From Halodesulfurarchaeum sp. (GTDB taxonomy: Archaea > Halobacteriota > Halobacteria > Halobacteriales > Halobacteriaceae): a stretch of DNA of 6,809 nt. The notes below the pieces were generated by a model. The model saw only the letters and a list, made by a program, of their open reading frames with translations. It ran no database searches and was not told where the DNA came from. The position numbers and the translations under genes are program-made. The stretch covers positions 1 through 6,809 of the forward strand of contig JAGXLJ010000065.1 of NCBI GenBank assembly GCA_018334775.1. Direction: 5' to 3'. Positions 1 through 5,110 of the stretch are shown here, in pieces; position 1 is the stretch's first letter, and the number at the start of each line of letters is the position of its first letter.

Positions 1-3000
1 TCACTCGAAGAACAAGGACGTCTCACTTGCACACACGCTCAAACTCAACGACCCGGACGATCCCACCTACACCGACTTCGCCGAGGCCTTGGAGGAGGCA
101 CGAGACCTGATCGATGACGAGGGTCGGGTACCCGAACATCTCCGGAACGCCGTCGAAGGCCATCTCTCGAATTTCAACATCTCGGTCGGTGTCACGGACG
201 GCTTTATGGAAGCGCTGGCAAACGACGAGGAATACACGCTCACCAACCCCCGGACCGAGGAGCCCCATATTTCGACCGAGGAAACGAAGGAGATGTATGC
301 TCGATATGACCTCGGTGAACACGTCGAGGTTGGCGAGCAACTCACACTCCCGGCCTCGGTTCTTTGGGATCGCATCGTCGAAGGCGCTCACGAAAATGGC
401 GAACCTGGCGTGATTTACTTGGAGCGGGCGAACAAGGAACATTCCTTCGACGTGGAGGAACACCCCGATCACCGGATGCTCGCGACGAACCCGTGTGTTA
501 CCGGTGACACGCTGATCAGTACCGAGGACGGCCTCGTCCCGGCCGAAGAACTCTACGAGCAAGGGGTCGCTCGCGACGTTGTCGTCGACAGTCGGCTGAG
601 CGACGATCCGATGAAAGAGGCGAGTAGCGTCTTCAAAACCGGCGTCAAGGATGTCTACGAACTCGAAACCGAAGAAGGGTACCAACTCCGCCTGACGGCC
701 GACCACCGGCTGATGACGGATGATGGCTGGGTTGAAGCCCAGAACCTCGAACCCGGTGATGCCGTCCACATTCAGGACCGGAAGGGTGCGTTCGGCAATC
801 ACGGCAGCGCCGCGGAGGGCCGTGTCCTCGGCTGGCTCGTCGGCGACGGTCACCTCAAAGACGGCGAGGAACGGGCCGTGCTCAACTTCTACGACGAGGA
901 CGCCGAGATCTCCGAGCAGTTCGCGACTGACGTCAACGACGTCGTTCGCGAACCGCTCGGGAACGGCGACTACGAGATCGGTGTCAATGGGATCTCCCGG
1001 AGTGACGAGTACCGTGGGCCCCAGGCCGTCGAACAGCGCATTCGCTCCGCACGTCTCTACGAGTACGCCGCGGAGGCCGGGCTTGCGGAGACGAAACACC
1101 AGGTTCCGGAGGCGGTCATGCGAGGCAGCGAAGAGATGGCCCGTGGCTTCCTGCGGGCCATCTTTACGGCCGACGGAAGCGTGCAGGGCAACGCCGAGAA
1201 GGGCGTCTCCGTTCGACTGACGAGCACGAGCACCGATCTCCTCAGGGAGGTCCAGCGGCTCCTGACCAACTTCGGTGTCTTCAGCAAACTCTACGAGGAC
1301 CGCCACGAGGCCGGCACACAGGAGATGCCCGACGGCACGGGCGGAACTGCGACCTACGAGCGCCAGGCCGACCACGACCTGGTCATCTTGAAGGACGCCC
1401 TCCTCACCTTCCAGGAGGAGATCGGTTTCCTTCGCGAGGACAAAACCGCAGCCCTCGAAGACCGACTCGCCAACTACAAACGAGGTCCGTACAGCGAGTC
1501 CTTTACGGCGACGGTCGAGGCAGTCGACTACGACGGACACGAGCCCGTCTATGACTTGACGGAGCCGGATACCCATTCTTTCGTCGCGAACGGGATGGTC
1601 TGTCACAACTGCGGGGAACAGCCGTTGGAGGAGTACGAGGCCTGTAACCTCGGTCACGTCAACCTCTCGACTATCGCTGCAACTGATAGTTCCGACTGGC
1701 GGGCGTGGTCAACAGCCAATGCGGACACCTACGATACGCAGGAGGACGCGATCGAAGCGTTCCTCGATGGGGCGATCGACTGGGAGGAGTTCAACCGCCG
1801 CATCAAGCTCGGGACCCGCTTCCTCGAAGACGTCGTCACGATGTCCGATTTCCCCGTCGAGAAGATCACCGAGACGGTCCGGGAGATGCGAAAGATCGGC
1901 CTGGGAATCATGGGCATCGCCCAACTGTTCGTCCAACTCGGGATGCGCTATGGCTCCGAGCCGGCAAATGAGGTCGCCCGCCAGCTCATGACCCATATCA
2001 ATCACGAGTCCAAACGGATCTCTCACGAACTCGCTACCGAACGGGGCACGTTTTCGGAGTGGGACAAATCCAAGTACGCCGATCCGACTCGCTACGCAGA
2101 CTGGTTCGAGCATCACACGGGCGAAGATCCAGCAGACTGGGAAGACGGGTATCCCATCCGGAATCACAACACGACCACGATCGCTCCGACAGGGACGACT
2201 TCGATGGTGGGCAATACGACCGGTGGGTGTGAACCCATCTTCAATGTCGCTTACTACAAGAACGTCTCCGACGACGTGCAGGGCGACGAGATGCTGGTCG
2301 AGTTTGACGATTACTTCCTGCGAACTCTGGAGGCAAACGACATCGACGTCGAGACCGTCAAATCCGAGGCGATCGATCAGATGGCAACAAACGAATTCGA
2401 CGGTTTAGCGGGACTCTCGACAGTCCCTAACCCCATCGCGGAACTGTTCGTGACCTCCAGTGACCTTTCCGGGAAGGAACACGCCTCGATCCAGACCGCC
2501 CTCCAGAAAGGGGTCGACTCCTCGATCTCCAAGACGGTGAACTTCCCCCGAGAGGCGACCGTCGAGGAGATGGACGACGTCTTCCGCTATATTTATGACC
2601 ACGGTGGCAAGGGCGTCACCGTCTATCGAGATGGAACTCGCTCGAAACAGGTGCTTACGACGCGGGCCCAGAACGCGGAATACGCTGACATGGACGAGGA
2701 TGAGGCCGCCGAGATGATAGTCGAGCAGATCGAGACTGTCTTTGGTGGCTTCGAAGCGTTCATCGATCATGAGGAAGTCAAAACGCTTCTCGGTGTCGAT
2801 CTCGAGAGCCTCGAACAACCCGATTACGCCGAAAAGCGCTCTCGACCCGACGCTTTGCGTGGGGTCAGCCAACGCATTGACACGGGGTACGGGAAACTGT
2901 ACGTCACGATCAACGAAGACGGCGAAGGCCGACCCTTCGAACTGTTCGCGAATATCGGCCACTCCGGTGGGTTCACCAACTCCTTCACCGAGGCCCTCGC

Positions 3001-3424
3001 AAAGGTCATCTCCACAGCGCTTCGGTCCGAGGTGGACCCCTACGAGATCGTCGACGAACTCAAAGGAACCCGCAGTCCCAAAGTCGCCTGGGACAAAGGG
3101 GAGCAGATCAACTCGATCCCCGACGCTGTCGGGACGGCGATGTGGCGGTACCTTGAGGACGAGGTCGACAAACCGTACCCACAACAGGAGACCCTCGACG
3201 AGATCGAGGGCGAAGCGGGAAGTGGGGCCGAAGAAACCGTTCCTGAACAGGGTCCGGAACCCGATGGCGGCGCCGCGGCGGAAGTCGGCTCCAAAGCCGA
3301 TTCGACGCAGTCGCTTATCGACGCCGGCGAGAGTCCGGAGTGTCCGGAGTGTGGCTCCATGGACCTGTACTACTCCGAGGGGTGCAAGACCTGTCAGGCA
3401 TGTGGGTGGAGCGAGTGTAGCTAG
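1..3424 (+). CDS. nrdJ: Adenosylcobalamin-dependent (class II) ribonucleotide reductase, 5'-truncated by the window, intein-containing
   Basis: This cytoplasmic enzyme reduces ribonucleotides to deoxyribonucleotides using a cobalamin-generated thiyl radical. The frame is open from base 2 and 1140 residues are visible, 768 without the intein. By spacing against the Thermotoga NrdJ I estimate that roughly 150 or more N-terminal residues are missing. Visible class II motifs, in order, are NFNISV (from base 170), the LWDRI...GEPGVIYLERAN segment (about 362-448), NP|CGEQPL split by the intein, EACNLG, and a phosphate-binding loop APTGTTSMVGNTTGG (2183-2227). Cys 1610-1612 matches the radical cysteine. 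Cys 1643-1645, 11 residues later, matches the active-site redox cysteine (C322/C333 spacing in Thermotoga). Next come a YRDGTR-QVL motif, a TSCPD-like domain (about 2846-3150), an acidic Pro/Gly/Ala linker (about 3155-3340) and a six-cysteine tail (codons at 3341, 3350, 3383, 3392, 3401, 3416). That tail probably combines zinc binding with the redox pair that re-reduces the active site. A TTG at base 89 is not the real start, because family sequence continues upstream of it. Confidence 0.96.
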   Translation, partial: HSKNKDVSLAHTLKLNDPDDPTYTDFAEALEEARDLIDDEGRVPEHLRNAVEGHLSNFNISVGVTDGFMEALANDEEYTLTNPRTEEPHISTEETKEMYARYDLGEHVEVGEQLTLPASVLWDRIVEGAHENGEPGVIYLERANKEHSFDVEEHPDHRMLATNPCVTGDTLISTEDGLVPAEELYEQGVARDVVVDSRLSDDPMKEASSVFKTGVKDVYELETEEGYQLRLTADHRLMTDDGWVEAQNLEPGDAVHIQDRKGAFGNHGSAAEGRVLGWLVGDGHLKDGEERAVLNFYDEDAEISEQFATDVNDVVREPLGNGDYEIGVNGISRSDEYRGPQAVEQRIRSARLYEYAAEAGLAETKHQVPEAVMRGSEEMARGFLRAIFTADGSVQGNAEKGVSVRLTSTSTDLLREVQRLLTNFGVFSKLYEDRHEAGTQEMPDGTGGTATYERQADHDLVILKDALLTFQEEIGFLREDKTAALEDRLANYKRGPYSESFTATVEAVDYDGHEPVYDLTEPDTHSFVANGMVCHNCGEQPLEEYEACNLGHVNLSTIAATDSSDWRAWSTANADTYDTQEDAIEAFLDGAIDWEEFNRRIKLGTRFLEDVVTMSDFPVEKITETVREMRKIGLGIMGIAQLFVQLGMRYGSEPANEVARQLMTHINHESKRISHELATERGTFSEWDKSKYADPTRYADWFEHHTGEDPADWEDGYPIRNHNTTTIAPTGTTSMVGNTTGGCEPIFNVAYYKNVSDDVQGDEMLVEFDDYFLRTLEANDIDVETVKSEAIDQMATNEFDGLAGLSTVPNPIAELFVTSSDLSGKEHASIQTALQKGVDSSISKTVNFPREATVEEMDDVFRYIYDHGGKGVTVYRDGTRSKQVLTTRAQNAEYADMDEDEAAEMIVEQIETVFGGFEAFIDHEEVKTLLGVDLESLEQPDYAEKRSRPDALRGVSQRIDTGYGKLYVTINEDGEGRPFELFANIGHSGGFTNSFTEALAKVISTALRSEVDPYEIVDELKGTRSPKVAWDKGEQINSIPDAVGTAMWRYLEDEVDKPYPQQETLDEIEGEAGSGAEETVPEQGPEPDGGAAAEVGSKADSTQSLIDAGESPECPECGSMDLYYSEGCKTCQACGWSECS
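494..1609 (+). mobile_element. Intein with LAGLIDADG homing endonuclease domain inside NrdJ
   Basis: This in-frame 372-residue protein-splicing element joins ATNP to CGEQPL on removal. Its N-terminal splicing motif begins CVTGDTLI with Cys1. Block B is TADH with His71. LAGLIDADG helices are LGWLVGDGHL (Asp118) and FLRAIFTADGSV (Asp227), both with the metal-binding Asp kept. A block H-like region (LLREVQRLLTNFGV) follows. The C-terminal motifs are EPVYDLTEPDTHSFVANG and then VCHN, with penultimate His371 and terminal Asn372. The +1 extein residue is Cys. All expected splicing residues are present, so splicing should work, and the endonuclease looks intact. The splicing domain is about residues 1-95 plus 340-372, with the endonuclease between. 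Removal restores a continuous class II reductase motif, which fixes both boundaries precisely. Its base composition looks like the host's, suggesting long residence or transfer between haloarchaea. Confidence 0.97.
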
Positions 3425-3432
3425 GGACAACG

Positions 3433-3438
3433 CTTATT
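3433..3438 (+). promoter_or_regulatory. Possible weak box A for the 3462 gene
   Basis: CTTATT is centred about 26 bases before the GTG at 3462, the spacing expected for a leaderless haloarchaeal transcript. The match to a TTTATA-type box is poor, and the gene could instead be co-transcribed with nrdJ, which ends 37 bases upstream. Confidence 0.25.
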
Positions 3439-3461
3439 CGACTCTCGATTGATCCGTACCT

Positions 3462-3821
3462 GTGACAGACCGGGAGCGGGTAAAACGTGGCCTCGAACTG
3501 CTCGAACACTTCGAGGACGCCGAACTCTCAGTCGCCGAGGCGATCGATCGCCTCGAAACCGTGACGACCGATCCGAGAACGACTCGTGAGATCCTCGAAC
3601 GAGCAGAAGCTGACGGCCTGATCGATCGGGAGGGAGGAACGATCCGACCCCTTGGATCGACCTACCTCAGTTTCGAAGCCGACGTCATCACGAAAGAGGG
3701 TGAATTCAATTGCCGGCGGTGTGGGGCCTCGCTTTCAACCGGGTTTTTCATGAATCTCGACTCGGGTGAGCACGGGCCGTTCGGCTCGTCCTGTATCAGA
3801 AAAGTCACTGGCAGAGACTAA
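3462..3821 (+). CDS. Small winged-helix-like protein with C-terminal zinc-site motif, function unknown
   Basis: This predicts a 119-residue acidic protein starting at GTG; no ATG is available at the 5' end. Residues 1-62 are helical and end in a pattern typical of a winged helix-turn-helix: REILERAEADGLIDREGGTI, with a recognition-helix-like segment followed by a short beta wing. Residues 80-119 hold CRRCG (Cys84, Cys87), a Gly/Phe-rich stretch containing His104, and GSSCIRKVTG (Cys111), which could form a Cys3His zinc site. It resembles small conserved haloarchaeal proteins, possibly the family called DUF5830, but that name is from memory and uncertain. It lies 37 bases after nrdJ on the same strand, so co-transcription is possible. 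A DNA- or RNA-binding role is inference only. It is not NrdR: it lacks an ATP-cone, and its zinc motif is at the wrong end. Confidence 0.85.
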   Translation: MTDRERVKRGLELLEHFEDAELSVAEAIDRLETVTTDPRTTREILERAEADGLIDREGGTIRPLGSTYLSFEADVITKEGEFNCRRCGASLSTGFFMNLDSGEHGPFGSSCIRKVTGRD

Positions 3822-3828
3822 TCGAGGA

Positions 3829-4731
3829 TCACTCTTTGATATGGTCTCGGAGGGACTCCAGACGCGCCCGCTGCTTTGAGAGGGCCTCCTGTTGGGACTC
3901 GATTAGGGCCGCCTGCTCGTCGATCGCCGTTTCGAGGGCGTCCAGTTCTGTTTCGAGTGACGACGGATCGATACCGGTGGCAGAGACGAAGACAACTTCG
4001 TCGTCTTCGGCTGTCGACTTGGAATCGCCGGGCGAATTCGACCCGTTGCCACCAGTTTCCGCCACATCTGTCTCACTTTCGTCGCTTTCGTCCGGCGTGA
4101 CAACTGCTTCGAAGGATGCCTGGTCCGAAACATCGTAATAGGCATACACCGCCTCCCGAACGGTTTCGTCGACGGCTCTGAACCCCTCGTTCGGCGTTTT
4201 GATTCGTTCCGTTCGACCCGAAGTGGTCACCACGAGTTGTGAGGAAACGTTCCCTTCCTCCGTGGTTATTCCCTGGATGTCATCAAACGGAACTGTCACG
4301 TACTCCTGGTCCCAGACGGGGGTTCCCACATGTTTGACCAGCCGTCGGCTGGTTACGACCAGGGTAAGTTCGCCGAAGCGGTAGGTTCCCTCGACTGTTT
4401 CCTCGGTCTCGATAACTCCGGTTGAACGGAACACCTCCGTCAGAATCGGGTATAACGCGTTTTCGATGGCCGACTCTGGGATGTTGAGCAATCCTTCCCC
4501 GTCGGTCCCGTAACCGAACGTTATCGTCGCTTTTCGGCGTTTTTCGGTCAACTCGATCCGTTCGGCGTCGTGCGGGTAGGTCTCGACTGATTCGTCACTC
4601 AGAAACCCCTCCGCTCCATAATAGATCGTCCGGCTTGGCGTGAGGTACAAGGCGTCCTCCCCTTTGAGCGAGACGACCTCGGTAATCGTCTCGTCCCCGA
4701 GGACCTCCTCGACGGCCGTCGGTACGTCCAT
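3829..4731 (-). CDS. Haloarchaeal protein with tandem PH-like domains and C-terminal coiled coil, function unknown
   Basis: This predicts a 300-residue, very acidic, soluble protein with no signal peptide or membrane segment. Residues 1-105 and 106-200 look like two copies of a beta-rich PH-like fold. Each has a strand such as ALYLTPSRTIYY or LTLVVTSRRLVKHVG, then an aromatic-acidic segment (ESVETYPHDAERIEL or QEYVTVPFDDIQGI), then a second strand pair ending in a helix. Residues 203-245 are an Asp/Glu/Ser/Gly-rich linker, probably disordered. Residues 255-300 form a heptad-like coiled coil (LETELDALETAIDEQAALI and onward). The ATG at 4731 is supported by a box A 26 bases upstream. It may belong to a halobacterial DUF family (DUF7115 by memory, uncertain). 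PH-like domains often bind lipids or proteins, and the coiled coil suggests oligomerisation; both are inference. Its stop is 7 bases from the stop of the convergent gene. Confidence 0.9.
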   Translation of the reverse strand: MDVPTAVEEVLGDETITEVVSLKGEDALYLTPSRTIYYGAEGFLSDESVETYPHDAERIELTEKRRKATITFGYGTDGEGLLNIPESAIENALYPILTEVFRSTGVIETEETVEGTYRFGELTLVVTSRRLVKHVGTPVWDQEYVTVPFDDIQGITTEEGNVSSQLVVTTSGRTERIKTPNEGFRAVDETVREAVYAYYDVSDQASFEAVVTPDESDESETDVAETGGNGSNSPGDSKSTAEDDEVVFVSATGIDPSSLETELDALETAIDEQAALIESQQEALSKQRARLESLRDHIKE

Positions 4732-4754
4732 ACCGATATGTTCCCGTCCGCCGT

Positions 4755-4760
4755 GATAAA
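4755..4760 (-). promoter_or_regulatory. Box A promoter for the PH-like/coiled-coil gene
   Basis: On the minus strand this reads TTTATC, close to the haloarchaeal TATA box. Its centre lies about 26 bases before the A of the ATG at 4731, so transcription would begin at or next to the start codon, giving a leaderless mRNA. No Shine-Dalgarno sequence is seen, in agreement. Confidence 0.5.
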
Positions 4761-4792
4761 GTCGGCGGGTCGCCCCACCGGAGATACAAAGG

Positions 4793-4798
4793 TTTTAG
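4793..4798 (+). promoter_or_regulatory. Box A promoter for tRNA-Met
   Basis: TTTTAG, preceded by a purine-rich ACAAAGG that could act as the TFB recognition element, is centred about 26 bases upstream of base 4821. That predicts a start a few bases before the mature tRNA 5' end at 4825, as expected for a tRNA with a short leader trimmed by RNase P. Confidence 0.45.
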
Positions 4799-4824
4799 AG
4801 GCAAACCATCTTACCCGCTGGTGA

Positions 4825-4963
4825 GCCCGGGTGGCTTAGTGGTTATAGCGCCGCACTCATAGGGTTTCGAGTTTCGGTGCGGCTGGTACACTCGCAGCTC
4901 AGGTCGACCGAGCCTTGGACCTGGGACATGCGGAGGTCGAGGGTTCGAACCCCTCCCCGGGCA
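4825..4963 (+). tRNA. Elongator tRNA-Met (anticodon CAU), intron-containing
   Basis: The mature tRNA is 73 nt: exons 4825-4861 and 4928-4963. The acceptor stem is a perfect 7 bp (GCCCGGG with CCCGGGC, then discriminator A). The D arm is 4834-4849, the anticodon stem CCGCA/TGCGG, and the loop CTCATAA with CAT at 4858-4860. The variable loop is AGGTC, and the T arm is GAGGG-TTCGAAC-CCCTC. CCA is not encoded. The first pair is G-C and the anticodon stem lacks the run of three G-C pairs of an initiator, so this is the elongator. The intron supports this too, because haloarchaeal elongator tRNA-Met is known to carry one (Haloferax volcanii). tRNA-Ile2 also has a CAU anticodon gene but is not expected to carry this intron. 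Confidence 0.97.
4862..4927 (+). other. tRNA-Met intron with canonical bulge-helix-bulge
   Basis: The 66-nt intron lies between tRNA positions 37 and 38. Exon bases CTCA (4856-4859) pair with intron bases TGGG (4922-4925) to make the 4-bp central helix. It is flanked by the 3-nt bulges TA^G (4860-4862) and AC^A (4926-4928), each cut after its second base. Beyond the bulge, GGTTT (4863-4867) pairs with GGACC (4917-4921). This is the structure cut by archaeal tRNA splicing endonuclease. Confidence 0.93.
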
Positions 4964-5068
4964 TTTCATTCTCCCGAGAACAATCTGTGTAGTGACATGT
5001 CTACAAAGGGGCTCCCTACCAGTGTTGTTCTGAGGGGACAAATCGCCACCCTGGCTCCCCCGTACCGA

Positions 5069-5074
5069 TTTTTT
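5069..5074 (+). terminator. Possible archaeal T-tract terminator
   Basis: A run of six T residues follows the tRNA and precedes the kinase promoter. Archaeal RNA polymerase can terminate on oligo-T in the non-template strand. It is 105 bases past the tRNA end, so it may instead end readthrough. Confidence 0.25.
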
Positions 5075-5095
5075 GTATTGATAATTCAATCGATG

Positions 5096-5103
5096 TTTTT
5101 ATT
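5096..5103 (+). promoter_or_regulatory. Box A promoter for the histidine kinase
   Basis: TTTTTATT is a good haloarchaeal box A. A start about 26 bases downstream would fall near 5126-5129, closer to the in-frame GTG at 5129 than to the GTG at 5111. A second AT-rich element (TATTGATAATT, about 5076-5086) would fit a start near 5111. Confidence 0.4.
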
Positions 5104-5110
5104 GTGATTA

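Larger units (their letters stand above)
4964..5110. other. AT-rich spacer between tRNA-Met and the histidine kinase
   Basis: No gene is recognised here; short reading frames in this stretch overlap the tRNA and have no family features. It contains a 7-bp inverted repeat (AGAACAA at 4977-4983, TTGTTCT at 5025-5031) enclosing a smaller near-palindrome at 4988-5005, a T6 run at 5069-5074, and the kinase promoter at its 3' end. Its AT content is clearly higher than that of the genes. Confidence 0.6.

Noticed and set aside
89..91. TTG as the nrdJ start codon
   Set aside because: The frame is open back to base 2 and the residues before it read as continuing reductase sequence. The true start lies upstream of the window.
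23..1657. Long minus-strand open frame opposite the nrdJ/intein region
   Set aside because: It is antisense to well-supported motifs, spans both extein and intein, and shows no family features. Long antisense frames are common in GC-rich haloarchaeal genes.
1610..3424. A second intein or a frameshift in nrdJ
   Set aside because: The C-extein reads continuously through the known motif order to its cysteine tail, with no intein blocks and no break in frame.
2405..3430. Long minus-strand open frame opposite the nrdJ 3' half
   Set aside because: Same situation: it mirrors the codon bias of the reductase and has no recognisable domain or promoter.
4825..4963. Initiator tRNA-Met or tRNA-Ile2 as the identity of the CAU tRNA
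   Set aside because: The G1-C72 pair and CCGCA/TGCGG anticodon stem do not fit an initiator, and the intron plus the overall sequence fit elongator tRNA-Met rather than Ile2.
4862..5060. C/D box guide RNA in the tRNA intron or the downstream spacer
   Set aside because: No convincing RUGAUGA/CUGA pair and no guide complementary to the anticodon loop could be found.
4811..5107. Short open frames across the tRNA and its downstream spacer
   Set aside because: They run through the tRNA exons and intron and have no protein family features.
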